A DNA stretch of 31,917 bases from Patescibacteria group bacterium (lineage in GTDB: Bacteria; Patescibacteriota; Gracilibacteria; UM-FILTER-43-11): positions 1 to 31,917 of the forward strand of contig JAJDCF010000082.1 of NCBI GenBank assembly GCA_029260955.1, read 5' to 3'. Each line of letters starts with the position of its first letter. The first letter of the stretch is position 1. The notes beneath the pieces were generated by a model, which did no database searches, was not told the origin of the DNA, and saw nothing but the letters and a program-made list of their open reading frames with translations. Shown here piece after piece: positions 21,954 to 28,176 of the stretch. The translations under genes were made by a program, and so were the position numbers.

Positions 21954-22225
21954 TTCTTTACTTTTTTATCTACCACGGCAGATTTCTTTTTGGGAGTGAG
22001 CACTTTGATAACAGCTCTTTTGACTGTTCCCATCTCGTGGTCCTTTCGGAGCTGAGTCTTACCCTTCAAAAACATATCCAGAGACTTATCGCGAATGGCC
22101 TTTCTCGTCTTTTTACCATCCTGTGGAGCCAAAGTAAGTCCTAAAATAGAACCGATCGCACCACCAACCACCACACCAGTGAGCAGTTTAAATACACCTT
22201 TGCCTACTTTTTTCTTTTTTAGCAT
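21950..22225 (-). CDS. YtxH-like small membrane protein
   Basis: A 91-residue protein: a Lys-rich N-terminus, one glycine-rich membrane helix (about 12-32, GVVVGGAIGSILGLTLAP), then a basic cytosolic tail with APQDGKKTRKAIRDK, the pattern of YtxH-type stress or envelope proteins. The second half is very Lys-rich. It is the first gene of an operon with the VanW gene (4-bp ATGA overlap), so the two may act together in the envelope. The family assignment rests on the helix plus the AP-x-G-x-x-x-R/K-x-x-I pattern. Confidence 0.75.
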   Translation of the reverse strand: MLKKKKVGKGVFKLLTGVVVGGAIGSILGLTLAPQDGKKTRKAIRDKSLDMFLKGKTQLRKDHEMGTVKRAVIKVLTPKKKSAVVDKKVKK

Positions 22226-22248
22226 TTACTCGGGGGGTTAACGCGCGA

Positions 22249-22277
22249 ATTATACCTATTTTACTTGTTCCAGTCAA
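22249..22277 (-). promoter_or_regulatory. Strong promoter of the ytxH-vanW operon
   Basis: On the minus strand, TTGACT (22277-22272) and a perfect TATAAT (22254-22249), spacer 17 nt. The -35 lies inside the last codons of the upstream phosphohexomutase gene. Predicted start is near 22242, 17 nt before the ATG. Confidence 0.75.
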
Positions 22278-23640
22278 TTTCTGGATAGCTTTTTAGGTGA
22301 CCCATAATTATTTTCTCAATCTCATCAAAATGCGCCTGAGACTCAGCCTCCATAATAATTGAAATGCGAGGGCTGGTATTACTCACACGTATTCCGCACC
22401 AACCACCCTTGCCAAAGTCCATGCGTATGCCATCCATGGTTTCACTTGGATACTTGCCCCTAAAATGCGCCACAATCTGTTCCAAAATTTCAAACTTTCG
22501 TTCATCAGGGCAATAAGGTCGGATTTCTGGAACGGAAAAGGTTTTCGGAAAAGCTTCAAAAAGACTCGAAACTGGTACATCGGTATCCGAGGCGATTTTC
22601 AGTATTCTACAGGCTGTCGCAAGTCCATCGTCATAAGCATAATAATCCTCCGGTAAAAAGAAATGACCTGATTGTTCGCCGCCAAGAATTGCCTTATTCT
22701 CCGTCATGGCTGCCTCGACATAAGAATGTCCCACCTTACACATCACGGGCTTGCCACCACTCGACTCAACAAGATTAAAAAGGGCCTGTGAATTCGAAAC
22801 TGTAAAGACCACTGTTCCGCCAGAGTGACGAGAGAGAACGTCCTGACTAAGGAGCATCAAAAGCTGATCCGCATTCACAAACTCACCCTTTTCGGTGACT
22901 ATAGCAACACGATCTCCATCTCCATCAAAACCAAGTCCCAGATCAGCGCCTTCCTCAACAACTTTCTTTTTCAGATCCTCCATATTTGCTTCAACTACTG
23001 GGTCCGCCTCGTGATTGGGAAAATTCCCATCAAGCTCCGTGTAAAGCTCAACTACATCGTGTCCAAGTAATTTGATGGCTTTTGGGTACAGATTCCCTGC
23101 GACCCCATTACCTGTATCAACCACCACTTTTAATGGTCTTTCGTAAGTAAAAATAGACTTGAGCTTTTTCATATAGAAATCCACATAATCAGCCGTTTTC
23201 TTGGAGCCGGAACCCGAACTAAAGTCGCCAGACCCAATAATCTGATAGACCTTCTGTAGCTCATCGCCAAATACGGCATGAGCATTGGCCGTCATCAGCT
23301 TGAAGCCATTATATTCCTTAGAATTATGACTGGCGGTAATGTTGCAACCACCATCAAACTTGCCCTCAGTTATAACAAAATAAACATAGGGCGATGGCGT
23401 AATTCCTAAATTAGTCACTTCACAACCTGTTGAAACAAGACCCTCAACAAAAGCTTCAAAAAGTTCCATGCTGTGCGTCCTACAATCCTGCCCAACAGCA
23501 ACACGTGGGGAGGGGATTGATTTTTGCTTGATTAGGTAGGTTCCAAAAGCCTTACCAATAAGCTCAGCCGCATCAGCATTCAGCTGATCGGGATAAGTGC
23601 CTCGTATGTCATATGCTCTGAATATCTTCTGATCGATCAT
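22261..23640 (-). CDS. Phosphomannomutase/phosphoglucomutase
   Basis: A 459-residue alpha-D-phosphohexomutase interconverting hexose 6- and 1-phosphates for sugar-nucleotide synthesis. Four domains follow the family order: the substrate-contacting RAYDIRG (8-14), phosphoserine loop TASHNSKEYNG with Ser104, metal loop DGDGDR (239-244), sugar-specificity loop GGEQSGHFF near 320, and the phosphate-binding segment WCGIRVSNTSPR near 420. The GEQSGH loop and length fit bifunctional PMM/PGM enzymes; which sugar it prefers is not decidable here. The promoter is unclear: TATAAA lies close to the ATG without a good -35. Confidence 0.95.
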   Translation of the reverse strand: MIDQKIFRAYDIRGTYPDQLNADAAELIGKAFGTYLIKQKSIPSPRVAVGQDCRTHSMELFEAFVEGLVSTGCEVTNLGITPSPYVYFVITEGKFDGGCNITASHNSKEYNGFKLMTANAHAVFGDELQKVYQIIGSGDFSSGSGSKKTADYVDFYMKKLKSIFTYERPLKVVVDTGNGVAGNLYPKAIKLLGHDVVELYTELDGNFPNHEADPVVEANMEDLKKKVVEEGADLGLGFDGDGDRVAIVTEKGEFVNADQLLMLLSQDVLSRHSGGTVVFTVSNSQALFNLVESSGGKPVMCKVGHSYVEAAMTENKAILGGEQSGHFFLPEDYYAYDDGLATACRILKIASDTDVPVSSLFEAFPKTFSVPEIRPYCPDERKFEILEQIVAHFRGKYPSETMDGIRMDFGKGGWCGIRVSNTSPRISIIMEAESQAHFDEIEKIIMGHLKSYPEIDWNK

Positions 23641-23683
23641 AATTTTGTTTTATATGCAGGTATTTTAGCACAATTTGATATCG

Positions 23684-23717
23684 GCCCCCACCAATCTGCT
23701 AGGCAGACGGTGGGGGC
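23684..23717. other. Long GC-rich hairpin
   Basis: GCCCCCACC (23684-23692) pairs with GGTGGGGGC (23709-23717); a 2/1 bulge separates this from an inner TCTGC/GCAGA helix with loop TAG. Neither side has a T tract, so it is not a standard intrinsic terminator. It lies between the transcribed island (23732-23980) and the mutase gene and may end or stabilise the island transcript. Confidence 0.5.
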
Positions 23718-23731
23718 TCTAGTGCCCGAGC

Positions 23732-23893
23732 TTAGCTCTTGGGCTTCCCCTTGGTACTCTTCGCGAGACGGCTGGTGCGCTCGAAACCGCGCATCATCGG
23801 CAGTCTCAGATGTAGGTGCGCCTTGGGCTTGCAGCCCTTGCGACCGGTGTCAAGATGCAATCCACGTCTCTTGGTCTGAGTTTGGAGTTTCAA
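23732..23893 (-). CDS. Candidate small, very basic protein in a GC-rich island
   Basis: From TTG 23893 the minus strand encodes 53 residues ending at TAA 23732. More than a third are Lys, Arg or His (KRRGLHLDTGRKGCKPKAHL, MMRGFERTSRLAKSTKGKPK). Codon choice is GC-rich and C/G-ending, unlike the neighbours. The TTG overlaps the TGA of a 24-codon ORF before it (TTGA arrangement), as in coupled translation. It looks like a ribosomal-type or nucleic-acid-binding peptide, but matches no ribosomal protein I know. The stop codon sits in hairpin GCCC-AA-GAGC-TAA-GCTC-GGGC. A structured RNA remains an equal alternative. Confidence 0.4.
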   Translation of the reverse strand: MKLQTQTKRRGLHLDTGRKGCKPKAHLHLRLPMMRGFERTSRLAKSTKGKPKS

Positions 23894-23964
23894 CGTAATC
23901 CCCTTGGGTACTGTTTGCGTTTATGGAGCCGCTCACCATTATGGAAGAAGCTCCTTCTACGCAT
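23890..23964 (-). CDS. Candidate 24-codon basic ORF at the start of the island transcript
   Basis: ATG 23964 begins about 4 nt after the predicted transcription start and encodes a 24-residue, Arg/Lys/His-rich peptide (starts MRRRSFFHNGERLHK) ending at TGA 23890-23892. The next basic ORF starts at an overlapping TTG in the -1 frame. The two together would make a 77-residue basic protein if the frame changed here, but no slippery heptamer is visible. Confidence 0.35.
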   Translation of the reverse strand: MRRRSFFHNGERLHKRKQYPRGLR

Positions 23965-23974
23965 ATCACAGCGT

Positions 23975-24002
23975 ATTATAGCCCAAAATAGGGAATCATC
24001 AA
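23975..24002 (-). promoter_or_regulatory. Strong promoter of the GC-rich island
   Basis: On the minus strand, TTGATG (24002-23997) and a perfect TATAAT (23980-23975), spacer 16 nt. Predicted start is near 23968. Confidence 0.7.
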
Positions 24003-24071
24003 GACGATTTTTATTCTTTGCGAATAATTCAAATAAAATGATTAATTTGGGCAGAAAAAGTAAAAGATAGC

Positions 24072-24100
24072 TTGATTTAAACACAAAGTAGGCATATAGT
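24072..24100 (+). promoter_or_regulatory. Promoter of the ddl-VKOR-channel operon
   Basis: TTGATT (24072-24077) and TATAGT (24095-24100), spacer 17 nt. Predicted start is near 24107, 17 nt before the ATG at 24124. Confidence 0.7.
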
Positions 24101-24123
24101 TTACGCAACATTATTCAGAACCG

Positions 24124-26514
24124 ATGAAAAGGCTTCAAGTTGCATTGCTATGCGGCGGTCCATCACTCGAAAGGGGTATCTCATTAAATTCAGCAAGATC
24201 TGTCTGCGATCATATGCAATCTGAGCAAACCGAGATCATTCCCATTTACTTTAACCATGCCAAAAAGCCCTACCTGATTTCAAGAGCTCAGCTCTATTCT
24301 AATACACCTTCTGATTTTGATTTTAAGCTCACTAACTCCGCAAAGCCATTAAGTCAATCGGCGCTTACAAAGCTGCTCAAGTCAGTAGACTTGGCCTTTC
24401 CGGTTATGCATGGCTCATTTGGTGAAGATGGAGAAATCCAAAGGATTCTTAAGCGTATCGGATGCCCTTTTATAGGATCATCCGAAGAGGCTTGCAAGAG
24501 AGCCTTTGATAAATATAAGGCCAACGAATTTATAAAATCGCAGGGCTTTTATACATTACCTTCCATGGTGCTTAAGGCTCACCTAGGCGGTCATAAGCAT
24601 AAGATACAGAAGTTCTTTGCAGATCATAAAATCAAGCGTGCTGTCGTAAAACCGGCTACTGGTGGATCCAGCATCGGAGTTAATTCGGTTTCAACGGTAG
24701 ATGAGGCACTGGAAAAGGCGAACGAACTCTTCTCAAAAAGAGTTGATACAAGATTAGTTATTGAGCCCTTCTGCGAGGGGACAGAATTCACAGTTATTAT
24801 TTTAGAAAATCGTTTTGGCATGCCGGTCGCTGTTATTCCAACAGAAATGGAACTTGATTACAGCGATCATCAGATTTTTGATTACCGCAAAAAATATCTT
24901 GCCTCAAGGCAGGTCACTTATCACTGTCCGCCACGTTTTGAGAATCACATCACCGAAAAAATTCAAATCCAGGCCGAACAACTTTTTAAATTACTGGGCA
25001 TGCAGGATTTTGCCCGTTTCGACGGCTGGTTGATGCCCGATGGAAATCTTTGGTTCTCAGACTTCAATCCCATAAGTGGTATGGAGCAGAACAGCTTCCT
25101 GTTTATGCAGGCTTCTCGCATCGGCATGTCACATGCGGATGTTTTGAATTACATTCTAAAGTCAGCTTGTCGTCGTCATAGTATTCCGTTTCCATCTACT
25201 TCACCATCGACACATAAGGCAAAGAGCAAAAAGAAGGTGAACGTGCTGTTTGGCGGAAAAACAGCTGAACGTCAGGTTTCGGTCATGAGCGGAACGAATG
25301 TTTGGTTAAAACTTCGCAGGTCAGACAAATACGAGCCAAAACCATACCTACTCGACATGGATCATCAAGTTTGGGAACTGCCATACGCGCTTACTCTTAA
25401 TCATACGGTCGAAGAAATTGCGGCCAGTTGTAAATCCGCAAAACAAGATGAGGAAAAACTTCATAAGTTAATCCGCCGCGTCGTTGATAAGTTGGGCGCA
25501 GATGAGGGTGACTTGTCTGAGAAGTGGTTCTTTCCAAAAAAGACAAGCCTCTCAGAGTTCATCAAGCAGTCTGATTTTATCTTTATCGGCCTACACGGAG
25601 GAATAGGGGAGGACGGTACCCTTCAGGCCATGCTGGAAAAAGCCAAGGTGCCCTTCAACGGATCTGGCTCAAAGGCATCGAACCTTTGTATGAATAAATA
25701 TGAGACTGCCGAGGTAATCAGTGATCTAAAAGGGCAGGGGATTCACTCGGCTGCCAAAAAGATTGAGACAGTCGAAGGTTTTCAAAAATTCAGCGCCTAC
25801 GACTTTAAGCGCTATTTTAAAGAGCTAAAAAAGGAGTTGGGCAGTAAAACCATCATCGTCAAACCTGTGGGCGATGGCTGCAGTGCCGGAATCGCCAGAC
25901 TTTATGGTCCGACGGATCTTGAAGCCTACATCAGTTATGCAAAAAAGGGTGCCACCTTCATTCCCGAAGGTAGTTTGCGGGAACAGCACGGAATAATCGA
26001 AATGCCTACGATTAAACTAGTCAGGATCATGTTTGAGCAGTTTATTACCACGGACAAAATACGGGTGATTGGCAATAAGCTCAAATGGGAAGAAAAGACG
26101 AATTGGATCGAAATAACTGCGGGGATTTTAGAGGAAAACGGAAAGCTGCGAGCGATGTCGCCTAGCCTAACAGTCGCGGTAGGAAATATTCTGAGCCTTG
26201 AAGAAAAATTTCAAGGGGGGACTGGTGTAAACATTACTCCACCACCCACCCCCTACGTAAAACCACTGGCCGTAAAAAAAGCGAAGGAGCGAATGGAAAT
26301 GGTGGCCAAAAAACTCGGAATACAGGGTTACGCTCGAATTGATGCCTTTATGCATCGTAAAACCGGTGAACTGATCATCATAGAAGCAAACTCAACCCCC
26401 GGCCTGACGCCTTCTACGGTTATTTACCATCAGGCACTCGAAGAAAAGCCAGCCATGTATCCGACAACTCTTCTGGAAAGAATAATTGAGACTGCTACAA
26501 TAGGAAGGAAGTAG
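24124..26514 (+). CDS. ddl: Tandem D-alanine--D-alanine ligase fusion (Ddl-Ddl)
   Basis: 796 residues, about twice a normal Ddl. Two ATP-grasp ligases are fused head to tail. Half 1 (about 1-355): N-lobe GGPSLERGISLNSA, HGSFGEDGEIQ, phosphate loop KPATGGSSIGV, omega-loop-like FDYRKKY, and a divergent metal site FSDFNPISGM. Half 2 (about 370-796): GGKTAERQVSVMSG, HGGIGEDGTLQ, KPVGDGCSAGI, and canonical C-terminal EANSTPGLTPST; its omega-loop region is longer and lacks the Y-K-Y motif. The Ser/Thr-Pro-rich stretch near 355-365 looks like the linker. Known Ddl proteins are homodimers of single domains, so this could be a built-in dimer or have a specialised half. First gene of a three-gene operon. 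Confidence 0.92.
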   Translation: MKRLQVALLCGGPSLERGISLNSARSVCDHMQSEQTEIIPIYFNHAKKPYLISRAQLYSNTPSDFDFKLTNSAKPLSQSALTKLLKSVDLAFPVMHGSFGEDGEIQRILKRIGCPFIGSSEEACKRAFDKYKANEFIKSQGFYTLPSMVLKAHLGGHKHKIQKFFADHKIKRAVVKPATGGSSIGVNSVSTVDEALEKANELFSKRVDTRLVIEPFCEGTEFTVIILENRFGMPVAVIPTEMELDYSDHQIFDYRKKYLASRQVTYHCPPRFENHITEKIQIQAEQLFKLLGMQDFARFDGWLMPDGNLWFSDFNPISGMEQNSFLFMQASRIGMSHADVLNYILKSACRRHSIPFPSTSPSTHKAKSKKKVNVLFGGKTAERQVSVMSGTNVWLKLRRSDKYEPKPYLLDMDHQVWELPYALTLNHTVEEIAASCKSAKQDEEKLHKLIRRVVDKLGADEGDLSEKWFFPKKTSLSEFIKQSDFIFIGLHGGIGEDGTLQAMLEKAKVPFNGSGSKASNLCMNKYETAEVISDLKGQGIHSAAKKIETVEGFQKFSAYDFKRYFKELKKELGSKTIIVKPVGDGCSAGIARLYGPTDLEAYISYAKKGATFIPEGSLREQHGIIEMPTIKLVRIMFEQFITTDKIRVIGNKLKWEEKTNWIEITAGILEENGKLRAMSPSLTVAVGNILSLEEKFQGGTGVNITPPPTPYVKPLAVKKAKERMEMVAKKLGIQGYARIDAFMHRKTGELIIIEANSTPGLTPSTVIYHQALEEKPAMYPTTLLERIIETATIGRK

Positions 26515-26529
26515 ATCAAATAAAGAAAC

Positions 26530-26934
26530 ATGCAAATATACACCATTTTATTCGGCTTAGAAGTACTAGGGGCATTGATTGCCCTCTATCTTATATGGAA
26601 ACGCAAAAAGCAGAAGCAACCCTACTGCGTGATCGGGGAAGACTGCTCTACAGTTTTAGAAAGCAAATACAATAAAATCTTTTGGGTCCACAACGATGCT
26701 ATGGGGCTGCTTTATTACCTGACGATGATTGGACTTCTTTTTTTGCTCCTATTAGGTATCGGTCCATTTGTGTGGTGGATGATCATTCAGCAGATACTTG
26801 CGCTAACGGGAATCATCATGGGTGTTATCCTCATGTATATTCAATGGCGAGTACTAAAAACATGGTGTTTCTGGTGTATTGTTTCAAATATCAACACTTG
26901 GATCATTGCCGCTATCATTATTAAATATTTTTAG
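26530..26934 (+). CDS. VKOR-family thiol oxidoreductase
   Basis: A 134-residue membrane protein of about four helices (about 4-23, 57-78, 82-104 and 117-132). It has the VKOR cysteine pattern: Cys33 and Cys39 in the first extracytoplasmic loop, and the quinone-side CxxC (Cys113, Cys116) in WCFWC, followed by a polar residue. Bacterial homologues reoxidise a DsbA-like partner and pass electrons to quinone, making disulfides outside the membrane. No DsbA/thioredoxin domain is fused or encoded nearby. It is shorter than most members. It lies 15 nt after ddl and 3 nt before the channel gene, so all three are probably cotranscribed. Confidence 0.85.
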   Translation: MQIYTILFGLEVLGALIALYLIWKRKKQKQPYCVIGEDCSTVLESKYNKIFWVHNDAMGLLYYLTMIGLLFLLLLGIGPFVWWMIIQQILALTGIIMGVILMYIQWRVLKTWCFWCIVSNINTWIIAAIIIKYF

Positions 26935-26937
26935 AGA

Positions 26938-27552
26938 ATGAACGAAGACCACACTCATCACCGCAGTATCTTGATCGACAGCTACCGAGATTTTATCGAT
27001 TTCGCAAATAAGCGTCTCACGCTATCCAAGTACATAATAAAAGATAATAAAGACATCTTTTATAAAATAGAAAGGATGATGCTGGTCATTATGATCATCA
27101 GCATTGTTGTGCTCTGTACTCTGCATATGATGCCCAGATGGCTAGCCATTACACTAGCTATTCTATTTGCACAAAGAGTCTTTGAATTTATCGTTGTCTA
27201 CTCCCGTAACTTCATTTTTCACCGAGGCCGCATTTTTACGGATTTTAGTGACCCACAGAGGCAAGGGGAGTGGCTAATAATGACTTTTAGTCTGAATATC
27301 CTACAGGTAGTTCTTGTGTTTTCAATTTGGTACAGATTGATTGGGCTCATGAATCCGGGAGCTTTTTTTGGCGACATGAGCATACTAAATTCCGTCTATT
27401 TCAGTGTGATCACTTTTATAACTGTGGGCTATGGCGATATAATACCAATATCCAGTTTAGCCAAGGTTCTAGTGATGTTGCAGACTACTCTAACTTTTTA
27501 CACGTTGGTAATCGTGGTGAATGGGCTGATTTCAGTTCATTACAAAAAATAG
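26938..27552 (+). CDS. Two-pore-helix-type potassium channel
   Basis: A 204-residue membrane protein. After a cytosolic N-terminus (1-45) come hydrophobic segments at about 46-63, 67-90 and 112-135, then the pore unit: pore helix SVYFSVITF, selectivity filter TVGYGD (162-167), and final helix at about 172-197. The filter is a perfect K+ signature. There is no RCK/TrkA-N domain and no recognisable voltage-sensor Arg repeat, so gating is unknown. The basic YSRNFIFHRGR lies on a cytosolic loop. Last gene of the ddl operon. Confidence 0.92.
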   Translation: MNEDHTHHRSILIDSYRDFIDFANKRLTLSKYIIKDNKDIFYKIERMMLVIMIISIVVLCTLHMMPRWLAITLAILFAQRVFEFIVVYSRNFIFHRGRIFTDFSDPQRQGEWLIMTFSLNILQVVLVFSIWYRLIGLMNPGAFFGDMSILNSVYFSVITFITVGYGDIIPISSLAKVLVMLQTTLTFYTLVIVVNGLISVHYKK

Positions 27553-27563
27553 TTCAAATAAAG

Positions 27564-27592
27564 TTGTACTTGAAGCTCAGTTCTTATAGAAT
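27564..27592 (+). promoter_or_regulatory. Promoter of tRNA-Gly
   Basis: TTGTAC (27564-27569) and TAGAAT (27587-27592), spacer 17 nt. Predicted start is about 13 nt before the tRNA. Confidence 0.6.
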
Positions 27593-27611
27593 GACTGAGT
27601 CAAACATTACG

Positions 27612-27686
27612 CGGGTATCGTATAGTTGGCTATTATCCCGGCCTTCCAAGCCGGTGAGTGGGGTTCGAGTCCCCATACCCGCTCCA
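27612..27686 (+). tRNA. tRNA-Gly (anticodon TCC)
   Basis: Acceptor GCGGGTA pairs with TACCCGC; discriminator T and encoded CCA (27684-27686). Anticodon stem CCGGC/GCCGG carries CTTCCAA, anticodon TCC (Gly GGA/GGG). T arm GGGGTTCGAGTCCCC is normal. T6 at 27689-27694 right after the gene may aid termination. Confidence 0.95.
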
Positions 27687-27717
27687 CGTTTTTTAATTGC
27701 CCTCTAATCAAAACAAA

Positions 27718-28122
27718 ATGACTCCAAAGCCGAACCAAATTGAAAAATTGCTCCTGGAATTAATGAAGATCAAAGAGAAGCTGGAGGACGCGAAGGTGAT
27801 TTTAAAGGACTTCAAAGTGCGTTCAGAAAGACTGACAGAGCTCAAAAAGGCAAAAAAGGAATTAGGCGAGCAAATTCAGGAGGAAAAGGACCGAATCGAA
27901 AGTGAGTTTTACGAAGATAAGGATTATGAACAATCCAAAAACGACGAACTGACCCACAAAAACCAGCTGAAGGAGAAGAATGGTGAGCTCAGACATGCAA
28001 TGGCTCAGGTGAACGTAGATCAGCAACTTTCAACCTACGAGTACAACATAAAGGGTGAGCCACTCAAGATGCAGGTAGAAAGGGTGGTAAAAGTTTACAT
28101 CAATGGCAGAGAGGAGAAATAG
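27718..28122 (+). CDS. Coiled-coil protein, unknown function
   Basis: 134 residues, soluble. Residues about 5-100 are one long, strongly charged helix with Leu/Ile/Val every three to four residues, hence a coiled coil. The last 30 residues (YEYNIKGEPLKMQVERVVKVYI) switch to beta-strand character. I choose ATG 27718 rather than TTG 27697, which falls next to the T run after tRNA-Gly. It may be cotranscribed with the tRNA. No family recognised. Confidence 0.65.
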   Translation: MTPKPNQIEKLLLELMKIKEKLEDAKVILKDFKVRSERLTELKKAKKELGEQIQEEKDRIESEFYEDKDYEQSKNDELTHKNQLKEKNGELRHAMAQVNVDQQLSTYEYNIKGEPLKMQVERVVKVYINGREEK

Positions 28123-28141
28123 GCCTTTGATTACTATTGCG

Positions 28142-28150
28142 TGGTACAAT
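28142..28150 (+). promoter_or_regulatory. Extended -10 promoter of the exported multidomain protein gene
   Basis: TGG-TACAAT (28142-28150) is an extended -10 element. No -35 is seen at the usual distance. Predicted start is near 28157, 20 nt before the ATG. Confidence 0.4.
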
Positions 28151-28176
28151 AGCTCATGAAAATAAAATAAAATATC

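Noticed and set aside
23684..23968. tmRNA, RNase P RNA or SRP RNA in the GC-rich island
   Set aside because: I found no tRNA-like ends, no GAGGAAAGTCC-type P4 block and no SRP tetraloop motif. An unrecognised RNA is still possible.
23710..24070. Plus-strand ORFs in the GC-rich island
   Set aside because: They are rich in Trp, Cys and Ser, as expected for the complement of a basic minus-strand stretch, and have no promoter or start context.
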